A stretch of 64,000 bases of DNA, taken from the NCBI GenBank assembly GCA_022842065.1, contig JALHQH010000002.1, forward strand, positions 34,199 to 98,198. The letters are read 5' to 3'. The notes under the pieces are model-generated. The model saw only the letters and a list, made by a program, of their open reading frames with translations, did not search any database and had not been told where the DNA came from. Shown in pieces: positions 1 to 10,005 of this stretch; positions within the stretch are counted from its first letter, which is position 1, and every line of letters begins with the position of its first letter. The DNA is from Caldilineaceae bacterium. GTDB taxonomy: Bacteria > Chloroflexota > Anaerolineae > Caldilineales > Caldilineaceae. Both the position numbers and the translations under genes were made by a program.

Positions 1-178
1 AGATGACAAGATGACAAGATGACAAGATGACAAGATGACAAGATGACAAGATGACAAGATGACAAGATGACAAGATGACAAGATGACAAGATGACAAGAT
101 GACAAGATGACAAGATGACCGCGCCCAGTGGCTCCCGCCGAATGACTCGGTATCCACCGACCTTGTCATCTTGTCATT
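1..178. repeat. Tandem 8-bp array with inverted complement (GATGACAA family)
   Basis: Bases 1-118 are about 14.7 uninterrupted copies of the 8-bp unit agatgaca; the left end is cut by the window. After about 40 bp of unique sequence, bases 161-178 carry the inverted complement (cttgtcat units), so a transcript could fold back. The element lies just past the 3' end of the minus-strand regulator gene. The same unit recurs at 27782-27830 and 40055-40235. There are no spacers, so it is not a CRISPR array. Confidence 0.9.
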
Positions 179-187
179 AACCTCGGC

Positions 188-961
188 TCAATACCCTTGC
201 GGCATCGGTGTGCCGGTCTCCAGCACCGTCTTCATGTTGCTGAGGATCCAGGCCCAGCCGCCGCTCTGCAAGCCTTGGTAGGTTGCCGTCTCGCCGGCGA
301 AGTCCTCGTGGACGACGGTGACCTTGGTGACATCAGCAGACATTGCCTCCAACTCCCAGGTGACTTTGGTGGGGGCATCTTTGTTCATCGGCGGCCAGAG
401 CGAATGGTAAGTATGGACCAGCCGATGCGGTGGGTCGGCCACGACGACCTCCCCTTCGACAATGGGCGCGCCGCTCGGCTTGTGATAGACAAAAGGCGAG
501 CCGACGGTGAGATCGGTTTTGAGCGTACAGTCGTAGTAGTAACGAGCGGTAAATTCCGGTGTGGTGATGGCCGCCCACACGCGCGCCTGTGGGGCGTTGA
601 TGATGATCTGATGAACGAGCCGGGGTTTTGTTTCGGTAGTCATACCATTTCCTCCTTCAAGAACGGTTTTCAGGTCGGCGAGCGCGCTCACACGCGCGGC
701 CGCATACTTGTTGATCCAGCGGTCGGTGATGAACTGGATCGGGACAGGGTTCAGGTAGTGCAATTTCTCACGGCCCACTTTGCGCGTGGTAATCAATCCT
801 GCTGCTTCCAGTACGTGCAGGTGCTTCATCACCCCGAAGCGCGTCATCGGCAGTTCCGCCTCCAGCTCGGTAAGCGTGCGGCCGTCACGCGCAAAGAGAA
901 GGTCGAGTAGCTGCCGACGGCTTTCGTCGGCGAGGGCGCGAAAGACAGATTCATGTTCCAT
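188..961 (-). CDS. ArsR-family regulator fused to SRPBCC (AHSA1-like) domain
   Basis: A 257-residue cytoplasmic regulator. Residues 1-85 form an ArsR-type winged helix (a FRALADESRRQLLDLL opening, recognition helix near residues 40-60, then a GLITTRKVGREKLHYLNP wing). Residues 113-257 form an SRPBCC/AHSA1-like ligand-binding fold (VHQIIINAPQARVWAAIT, later YQGLQSGGWAWILSNMKT). ArsR and AHSA1 proteins are often separate neighbouring genes; here they are one chain, so the C-terminal pocket may be the effector sensor. This is inference. The ATG at 961 fits: a consensus promoter with an operator ends 7 bases before it, which makes the mRNA probably leaderless. Most likely it represses itself. Confidence 0.9.
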   Translation of the reverse strand: MEHESVFRALADESRRQLLDLLFARDGRTLTELEAELPMTRFGVMKHLHVLEAAGLITTRKVGREKLHYLNPVPIQFITDRWINKYAAARVSALADLKTVLEGGNGMTTETKPRLVHQIIINAPQARVWAAITTPEFTARYYYDCTLKTDLTVGSPFVYHKPSGAPIVEGEVVVADPPHRLVHTYHSLWPPMNKDAPTKVTWELEAMSADVTKVTVVHEDFAGETATYQGLQSGGWAWILSNMKTVLETGTPMPQGY

Positions 962-967
962 GTGGAT

Positions 968-1020
968 ATTATACGTGACCTAATGGTCACATGTCAAATT
1001 TTAGGTGACCAAATAGTCAC
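968..1020 (-). promoter_or_regulatory. Consensus promoter with two ArsR-type operators
   Basis: Read on the minus strand, TTGACA (997-992) and TATAAT (973-968) are separated by 18 bp. The spacer is almost filled by a palindrome, GTGACC-TAAT-GGTCAC (975-990). A second copy with one arm mismatch, GTGACC-AAAT-AGTCAC, lies at 1005-1020, centred 30 bp upstream (about three helical turns). The predicted start of transcription falls on the ATG at 961. The layout is typical of repression by steric block of RNA polymerase. Confidence 0.85.
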
Positions 1021-1021
1021 A

Positions 1022-1410
1022 TATTGAGGCCATTGACTGGGGTAAGAGGTTGCGCGGTGGTTATTACAGGTTCACGATACATGCGTGCGCGATAGGGATG
1101 ATTGATAGTGTACCGAGGATGGCAAAGGTGATACCGATAGGATGGGACATACGTTACATCTGCAAAACAAACTACCCCAGATGTCATCAAATTCGCCAGC
1201 CTCAGCAGCCATAATCATGACAAAAGACTATCCTCCAACTCATATAACAAACTGGGGTCACTCTGCCATAAGTGAAGTAATTGATGACTGCTTGCTCAGA
1301 GATAATGGGTCCTATTATATTAGCCGTGTATAGGCATCACCTTCACACACATCAAACGCCGGCCAGTGGTCGGCCAGGTTTTCCGAGCTAAAGAGAAACC
1401 CGGCGCAAGC
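1022..1410. other. Intergenic region, no convincing gene
   Basis: About 390 bp between the ArsR promoter and the PhyH gene's 3' end. It contains an open frame of 63 codons (1142-1333, plus) with no recognisable motif and no clear ribosome binding site. I see no RNA gene. Promoter elements for anything rightward are not evident. Confidence 0.5.
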
Positions 1411-2202
1411 TCACTTGCCAGCGAGCGCCAGCTGTGACGCGGCAAGTAGATACCGCTGAGTCAGCATGAGGCGAGGGATCGACCGCGAATTCGGTGCCAC
1501 CGTATGGAGCACGCGTAAATCCATAAAGTAGACATCCCCCGCTTCGCCCGTCATTTCAACGACTTGGAGGGCGACGTTGCCCACCTGGCCGGCCGTGCGC
1601 AGAAAACGCAGACGGGCAGGCGTTTTGTCGGCCATCAACTCGGCAAAATAACGCTCCTGTTTCAGTTGCTTACGCAGATCGGTCGAACTGCGGCGTACCC
1701 CTTTTTGATTGAGTAACCGATGGGAGCCGGTCACGGCCAGTGTGCCGCCACCCCCTGCCTCCACTCTTTCTAAACAAGCAAAGATCTGCACACCAGGAAT
1801 GTCACCAGCGGGTAGACGTGGCATGTCGACATGCCAGTTCTGGTGGGGGAGAGTCCATGTGGTGGCATTCGGCAGCGTAAAGAGCAGACCGGGATGTGAG
1901 CTCATGGGAAAGAGCGGGCGCGCATTGACCAGGGCGCTGGCCGCGGCGGCGACCTCATCACTGACAAGATCAAGCAACGCTGGATGACGGTTAAGGGGTT
2001 TGACCAACGCCATCCCTGCCGTCAGCTCAGTTGATGCGGTATATTGATCAAGCGACCAGCCATCATCGCGCCAGAGGCCTTTCTGCGCGAGCTGTTGGAA
2101 AATCACCTGGCGCGCATTGGCAAGTTTCTCCGGCGAGAGGAAGTTGTTGCGTTTGATCAGGCCATGGACGGCAAAGTTTTCTTTTTCGCTGGCAGTAAAC
2201 AT
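1411..2202 (-). CDS. Phytanoyl-CoA dioxygenase (PhyH) family protein
   Basis: A 263-residue Fe(II)/2-oxoglutarate-dependent dioxygenase of the PhyH family. The metal triad is visible: H124-x-D126 in HQNWHVDMPR and distal H233 in DLRVLHTVAPN. R244 is a likely 2-oxoglutarate anchor. The frame is open to 2250, but I choose the ATG at 2202 because the upstream codons overlap the preceding DinB gene and look non-family (MIFNRTCAFAIIRYQF). It starts 37 bp after DinB and is probably co-transcribed. The substrate cannot be read; the family hydroxylates many small molecules besides phytanoyl-CoA. Confidence 0.85.
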   Translation of the reverse strand: MFTASEKENFAVHGLIKRNNFLSPEKLANARQVIFQQLAQKGLWRDDGWSLDQYTASTELTAGMALVKPLNRHPALLDLVSDEVAAAASALVNARPLFPMSSHPGLLFTLPNATTWTLPHQNWHVDMPRLPAGDIPGVQIFACLERVEAGGGGTLAVTGSHRLLNQKGVRRSSTDLRKQLKQERYFAELMADKTPARLRFLRTAGQVGNVALQVVEMTGEAGDVYFMDLRVLHTVAPNSRSIPRLMLTQRYLLAASQLALAGK

Positions 2203-2239
2203 AAACTGGTACCTGATTATGGCAAAGGCGCAAGTCCGA

Positions 2240-2731
2240 TTAAAGATCAACGGCGCGCAAACCGTTCATCCCCAAAATCAACGAGACTTCACCGCCATGA
2301 TGCAGATCGTGTTCCAGCACATGGTAGATCACCCAACTGCGCGAGACCTGGTAGACCTGGCCGTCCCATTCATCGGGGAAGGTTTCGGCGCAGTCGGCCG
2401 GGGTCCAGCGTTGCAAGCGGGCTTCGATAAAGGCCCACGTCTCATCCAGGCCACGGGCCAGCTCTGCCCCACGGCGCGCGGGTGATTCGCGTTGGCCCCA
2501 CATCATGTATGCGTTCATTGCTTCGTCTTCATCCTGGAGGGTGGCGCTGAACCACCCGGCGCGGACCGAAATAATATGCTGCACAAGCTGCCCTACCGGC
2601 CACATCTGCGCGGCCGGTTGCAGGGAGAGCTGCTCATTGGTCAGCGGGGCGATAGAGGTGCGCAGCTTTTCCTGATAGCCGCGCCAGTTTTCATAGATCA
2701 CTTCCAGGGTGGATTGGGTCTGCGGTTGCAT
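2240..2731 (-). CDS. DinB family protein
   Basis: A 163-residue four-helix-bundle protein of the DinB/YfiT metal-binding superfamily. The three expected metal histidines are visible: H52 in QLVQHIIS and H141/H145 in VLEHDLHHGGEVS. Length is normal for the family. Members act as metal-dependent thiol transferases or have unknown roles; the substrate here is unknown. It lies upstream of the PhyH gene in the same direction with a short gap, so they probably share a transcript. The ribosome binding site is weak. Confidence 0.85.
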   Translation of the reverse strand: MQPQTQSTLEVIYENWRGYQEKLRTSIAPLTNEQLSLQPAAQMWPVGQLVQHIISVRAGWFSATLQDEDEAMNAYMMWGQRESPARRGAELARGLDETWAFIEARLQRWTPADCAETFPDEWDGQVYQVSRSWVIYHVLEHDLHHGGEVSLILGMNGLRAVDL

Positions 2732-2887
2732 TGGTCTCTGCTACTTTCTGAATGATCGATCATTTCATGGTATTGAAGCTTTGCCAACCAAGGATTGGCG
2801 ATATAAAGCCTAGAAAAACGCTAACGGCCAGCCTTGTCTCCAATCGATATTTTGGATTTTGCCGCGCCACCGCTAGGTTGCTGCCGG

Positions 2888-3262
2888 CCGGCGGCTGGCA
2901 GCGTACGCCGGCGCGCACGGTACAAAGCGCTCGGTTAGCCGTCTCACCGCTAGCAGGGAAGAGGGCAGCGTCTAGGCGGTTGGGCGCAAACTGACGAGCA
3001 GCGGCCACCACATCAGCCTGACGGCCATTGACAACAGCGTCGGCACCGAGCTGCCACTCATGCCCGCACCATCCCAACCAAGCACGTAGGGAAACGCCGA
3101 CGCGCCGAACATTCCGGCGAAGCGGCCCTCGCACTCATCAAAATCCCACACCGACACCCCCGCCGCAGCGACCTGGATCAGCACTTCACCAGGCCCGACC
3201 TGCGGTACGGGCAACACTTGTACGGTGAGCGTCTTGATACCACCGAAGCGGTTGATCACCAC
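2888..3262 (-). pseudogene. Remnant of an MDR (zinc-type/quinone) oxidoreductase
   Basis: Codons from 3262 give the GroES-like N-terminus of a medium-chain dehydrogenase/reductase (VINRFGGIKTLTVQVLPVPQ, then FPYVLGWDGAG at residues 58-67). At about 3061 the family match jumps to another frame, which reads HEWQLGADAVVNGRQADVV and then ASGETANRALCTVRAG, the Rossmann-domain part of the same family. More than 100 residues between the two parts are missing and the frame is broken. The intact family is about 310-340 residues. This is a gene killed by an internal deletion plus frameshift; no promoter was identified. Confidence 0.75.
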
Positions 3263-3471
3263 GGCCGGCTCTGCCGGAGCGGGTGCCCATTGGGCGCGGA
3301 ACGAGCCTACCTCTGGTAGTAGAAAAACCTACTCCTGCAAGGAGGTTAGGAGGGGGTTAAAACTCCGCTTTTCAAATTGATCTTAGTGTCATTCTGGGCC
3401 GAAAGGGCAGCCCGGCTTTTTGCCCTCAAGAATCTCCAAGTTAACGATTGGTCTATTTAGGCCGCTTTGCA

Positions 3472-3690
3472 CTAGCCCGGTTTGGCCTGTGCGAGGTAAT
3501 AGGCAACCAGGGCATTAGCATGCCCATGGCCCAACTGATGTTCGGCCTTCAGCCACGCGACTAGCGCCATGTGTTTGCGCTCATCGAGCGCCTCCAGCAA
3601 ACCCAGCCAGTGGCTGATCGGCTGGCCATACTTCTTCTCGATGGACGGGAAGTACGAAGCCGGCCCTTTTGCTTTTTCACTTTCACTCAT
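3472..3690 (-). CDS. DUF4287 domain protein
   Basis: A 72-residue protein matching the DUF4287 pattern: SYFPSIEKKYGQPISHWLGLL near the N-terminus, then LVAWLKAEHQLGHGHANALV near the C-terminus. The family is small, cytoplasmic and of unknown function, often next to or fused with DUF5655. AAAGG lies about 10 bases before the ATG at 3690. It stands alone, with about 250 bp of non-coding sequence on its upstream side. Confidence 0.85.
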   Translation of the reverse strand: MSESEKAKGPASYFPSIEKKYGQPISHWLGLLEALDERKHMALVAWLKAEHQLGHGHANALVAYYLAQAKPG

Positions 3691-3948
3691 CTGCTATTTG
3701 CCTTTCGATCGAAGAGATTTTAGTAAAATGCGCCACAACCGCTTGTCCACACCGAGCGACTACTCAGGCCTGCGGCCTGACATTTGAGCCGAACCTATCT
3801 CTACGGTTCTAATTACGATGTAACACGTCCCGCGGTAGACAGATCACCCCATTACACAGGGCCATTATAACAGTAAACCCGGGTAGCATCCACCCAGGTT
3901 TCTGACTGGACAGTAATCACAGGTAGCATCCAGGGTAAGGCTAGGGTC

Positions 3949-4332
3949 TCAGAACAATGTCGCTTGCCTTGGCTCGTCGGCGTGGCCTGGACCTTGCCAT
4001 TGGTAGCGCTTCAGGTCAATCCTATCGTTGACAAAGACAATGCCCTCTTCCGTCAAGAGCCGCCGTTGGCGCTCGGAGCCAGCTCTTTGGCTAATCTTGC
4101 CTTGTGCGTTGATGACCCGCTGCCACGGCACGTCAGCGGGACAGGCCGCCATGGCGTCGCCAACCCAACGGGGACTCCACGCTTTGTATTCCTGCGGGTC
4201 AACCCCTGTGGGTAGGGGCAGCAGTTGGGCAATTTGGCCGTAGGTCACCACCTTGCCAGCTGGGATCTGGCGCGCCAACTGCCACACCTGTTCGTAATAC
4301 GCTTGTTGGTTTGGTGGGGAAGGATAGTCCAT
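3949..4332 (-). CDS. Alkyltransferase-like (ATL) DNA-repair protein, MGMT family
   Basis: A 127-residue protein with the DNA-binding domain of O6-methylguanine-DNA methyltransferase: IPAGKVVTYGQIAQLL, VGDAMAACP, then VPWQRVINAQGKIS. The acceptor cysteine of the PCHRV motif is replaced by Trp (PWQRV). It therefore cannot accept alkyl groups and belongs to the ATL group, which binds O6-alkylguanine and hands lesions to nucleotide excision repair. The ATG at 4332 is chosen because AGAGGAAG lies just upstream; the frame stays open upstream to 4581 but that part has no family resemblance. A proline- and charge-rich tail of about 20 residues extends beyond the core. Confidence 0.85.
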   Translation of the reverse strand: MDYPSPPNQQAYYEQVWQLARQIPAGKVVTYGQIAQLLPLPTGVDPQEYKAWSPRWVGDAMAACPADVPWQRVINAQGKISQRAGSERQRRLLTEEGIVFVNDRIDLKRYQWQGPGHADEPRQATLF

Positions 4333-4636
4333 GACGCTTCCTCTTCTCTTCCAAAATCGTTGGGCCGTCACGTCGCAAAAAAGTAACTGGGCGTCTACGC
4401 TGCAACATTGTCGTTCTGTTTCTAGCGTAATCATTGTTGTCGCTCCGCCTTTCTCATTTGCTACACGAAGCAACATGTCATTGACGACTAATCCAACGCT
4501 GCACCGACGCTGTGTAATGCTGATTAGGATCAACAAAGTGATATAAAGCGGCACAATAGCACAAATGTTCCATTTTGTCAACCAATGAGCTAAACGGGGA
4601 GCAACTTAGTTTCTATGCCACCGAGCCAGGATAAAA

Positions 4637-4667
4637 GAAAACCTGGGTAGATGCTACCCAGGTTTTC
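4637..4667 (-). terminator. Intrinsic terminator after katG
   Basis: A perfect 14-bp stem (gaaaacctgggtag / ctacccaggttttc) with a 3-nt loop lies 78 bp past the katG stop. On the minus strand it is followed by a T-rich run (ttttcttttatcc). A partial relative of the stem sequence (ggtagcatccaccc) appears near 3885 and again near 3921. Confidence 0.8.
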
Positions 4668-4744
4668 TAATTTTTCAGAGGAAAGCCTCTAGCCAACTAC
4701 GGCAGCCGGCGCGAGCAATAAACCCACGCGTAGCGTGGCTTCGT

Positions 4745-7471
<2,727 letters not shown>

Positions 7472-9868
7472 ATGAAACGAATCCTCATGCGAGGGCCTAT
7501 CATCGGTACCCTCGCCCTCGGCTTGCTCTTGCTGCTCATCCTGCCCACTGGAGGTGGGAATGAGCGTGGACACCTTCTAGCCCACTCCCTTGCCACCCCG
7601 GTCGCTAAGCTAGCGCTGACAACCCTGGTTGCCGATCCAGCGGGCAAACCGCCACTCACGAATGGCCTAGTGGTGCCGGCAGCGACAGTGGTACCATCCA
7701 TTAACAAACCGGCCGGCGCGCCAAGTCATGGTGCACTGTTACTTGCCCCCCAGATCACCTTCTGGTACGGCGACCAACAAAGTTTTGGCCAATGGGGCAA
7801 CCCACAACCATGGATCAATGTGTTGGGTAATGTCACAAGTGGCGCGGGCATTAACACCATAACCTACACCCTCAACGGGGGTACGCCCCAACCCCTTACG
7901 CTTGGGCCCGACACCCGGCGGCTGGCAGAAACCGGCGACTTCATCATTGAATTAGCCGTTACCGATCTGCACGCCGGCGCCAATCAGGTCATGGTCACGG
8001 CCACCGATCAGCAGCACTTGCGCACCACGGCGACGATGACTGTGCACTATACCAAGGGCACGGTTTGGCCGTTGCCCTATACGGCGGATTGGGGAGCGGC
8101 AGCCACCATTCACGCGGTCGCGCCGGTGAGTGATGGGCAGTGGAGCAAACAAGGGGCGACGATCCGCCCGCTAGTCTTGGCGTATGATCGGATGATCGGC
8201 ATTGGCGATCTGAGTTGGCAGAGCTACGAAGTAGTCGTGCCGGTGACCATTCATGGCATTGACGAAGCAGGCTATGCCTACCCCAGTAGCGGCCCCGGGG
8301 TTGGGATTCTGTTGCGCTGGCAGGGACATTACCAAGAAACCACGGAGCAACCGCGCACCGGTTGGCGTAACCTGGGGGCACTGGGTTGGTTCCGCTGGGG
8401 GCTGGATGGGCTGGGTAATCCACTGGCACATGGCCAAATGCTGGGTTATGATGGCGTCCAAATTACGACCAACTACCAGCTGATCCCGGCCTTTGAGCTG
8501 CCCTATCTCATGCGGATGCAGGTTGAGGCGGTCGCCAATACGGGAGATTGGTATCGCTTTAAAGTTTGGCCGGCCGCCCAAGCCGAACCGACGGCGTGGC
8601 AGATGATGGGGCAGGGGTTTGTCGGCGAGCCGGAACGTGGCTCACTGCTCCTCGTCGCGCATGAGGCAGATGCCAGCTTTGGGACGGTGGAGATCTGCCC
8701 GCTACAGACCGGCGAGGCCAATCACTTCCGCCCGACGGTAACGGTGGTCGGTGAGGGTGAGGTTACCTTCACGCCGGATCGAGATAGCTATCGCTGTGGC
8801 GAAGTAATTACGCTGCAGGCCACGCCGGCGTCGGGCTGGCGATTGGGTGGCTGGAGCGGGGCTGCCGACGGCGACCAAAACAGCTACCCCCTAGCACTGC
8901 GTGGCGCGCAGCCGGTCACGGCGACTTTTGTGCTCGATCGTCCCCCCTTGACCTACACCCTATCGCTGCCGATCATCGGCAATGGGGTGGTTACCCATAG
9001 CCCGGCGCAGACGTCATATTTGACGGGAACAACGGTTGTCCTAACCGCAACAGCGGCAGTCGGTTGGCAATTTGCCGGGTGGGAGCTGGCCCCAGGTGAC
9101 CTGATCACGGCAACTGCCACCAGCATCGTGCTGACAAGTAACCGCGTGGTGACGGCCACCTTTGTCCCGCGCTTCTATCAAGTGGCCGTCACTGGCATCG
9201 GCAATGGTAGGGTCAGCCGGTCGCCCGACTTGGCCAGTTATGCCCATGGCACAGCGCTTACCCTGACCGCCCAGCCGGCCACCGGTTGGCATTTTGACGG
9301 CTGGCAAGGGCAAGTGATCAGCACGACCAATCCGCTGACCTTGACGCTGGTACAGAACTATGCCATCGCCGCCCACTTTGCCCTGACGGAGGTCAACTTT
9401 GACCTGATTATTGAGGGGGATGGGACAGTTGCAGCCAGCGTGCCACCTGGGGTCTATCCCTACAGCACCAGCATCACCCTGACAGCCATCCCCGCGACGG
9501 GGAGCAGCTTTCTAGGGTGGGGGGGTGCCATCAGCGGGCAGGCCCCAACGGTGACCCTCGTATTGGCTGGCGATCAAGCAGTGACGGCCCGCTTTGGCCC
9601 CCTCGGCCATCCGCTCACCCTGCAAAGCAGTGGCGAAGGTGAAATCTTGGTCGAGCCAGCGCCCCCTTACCGCCACAACCAGCGCATCCAACTGCGGGCA
9701 GTCCCGCGCAATGGCTGGCATTTCCACGCGTGGGCCGGGGCGTTGGCCGGGCACCCCAATCCCACCGAACTCGTTATGGATGCGGATAAAAGTGTCACCG
9801 CGATCTTTGCCGCGGATCCGATCGACAACCCCGACTATCAATCCTATCTGCCCTTTGTGATCCACTGA
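7472..9868 (+). CDS. Secreted protein with five C-terminal InlB/Flg_new-type repeats
   Basis: About 798 residues. An N-terminal signal sequence (MKRILMRGP, then a Leu-rich core) directs export. Residues of roughly 80-420 form a beta-rich region without a confident family (WYGDQQSFGQWGNPQPWINV; later SWQSYEVVVPVTIHG, resembling a lectin-like sandwich). The last 380 residues hold five copies of a roughly 75-residue repeat with the pattern G-x-G-x-V, then Y-x-G-x-x-V-x-L-T-A-x-P, G-W-x-F-x-G-W, and V-T-A-x-F (bacterial repeat of the InlB-B/Flg_new type). The chain ends YQSYLPFVIH, resembling C-terminal YLPLV-type endings I associate with Chloroflexota exported proteins. The start at 7472 is chosen for the signal peptide. 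Probably a surface protein; ligand unknown. Confidence 0.8.
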   Translation: MKRILMRGPIIGTLALGLLLLLILPTGGGNERGHLLAHSLATPVAKLALTTLVADPAGKPPLTNGLVVPAATVVPSINKPAGAPSHGALLLAPQITFWYGDQQSFGQWGNPQPWINVLGNVTSGAGINTITYTLNGGTPQPLTLGPDTRRLAETGDFIIELAVTDLHAGANQVMVTATDQQHLRTTATMTVHYTKGTVWPLPYTADWGAAATIHAVAPVSDGQWSKQGATIRPLVLAYDRMIGIGDLSWQSYEVVVPVTIHGIDEAGYAYPSSGPGVGILLRWQGHYQETTEQPRTGWRNLGALGWFRWGLDGLGNPLAHGQMLGYDGVQITTNYQLIPAFELPYLMRMQVEAVANTGDWYRFKVWPAAQAEPTAWQMMGQGFVGEPERGSLLLVAHEADASFGTVEICPLQTGEANHFRPTVTVVGEGEVTFTPDRDSYRCGEVITLQATPASGWRLGGWSGAADGDQNSYPLALRGAQPVTATFVLDRPPLTYTLSLPIIGNGVVTHSPAQTSYLTGTTVVLTATAAVGWQFAGWELAPGDLITATATSIVLTSNRVVTATFVPRFYQVAVTGIGNGRVSRSPDLASYAHGTALTLTAQPATGWHFDGWQGQVISTTNPLTLTLVQNYAIAAHFALTEVNFDLIIEGDGTVAASVPPGVYPYSTSITLTAIPATGSSFLGWGGAISGQAPTVTLVLAGDQAVTARFGPLGHPLTLQSSGEGEILVEPAPPYRHNQRIQLRAVPRNGWHFHAWAGALAGHPNPTELVMDADKSVTAIFAADPIDNPDYQSYLPFVIH

Positions 9869-9921
9869 GCCAGCGCAACCGCGCCAGGACATTTGTTTGA
9901 AAATTGGTCGTTGTTCCGCGC

Positions 9922-9958
9922 TGTGCCTAGCTGCGCGCAATGGGCGCAGCTAGGCACA
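9922..9958. terminator. Bidirectional hairpin between convergent genes
   Basis: A perfect 15-bp stem (tgtgcctagctgcgc / gcgcagctaggcaca) with a 7-nt loop lies between the secreted protein's stop and the 3' end of kup. Its position between convergent genes fits a shared terminator, although no long T-run follows on either side. Confidence 0.7.
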
Positions 9959-10005
9959 TAATTTAACGTTATCGGACTATGTTTCTGCAGCCACCAGCCT
10001 TGGTC

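Noticed and set aside
1..118. CRISPR array
   Set aside because: Units are 8 bp, contiguous and without spacers; no cas genes are nearby.
1142..1333. 63-codon plus-strand frame
   Set aside because: No motif, no ribosome binding site and irregular codon use; left as intergenic.
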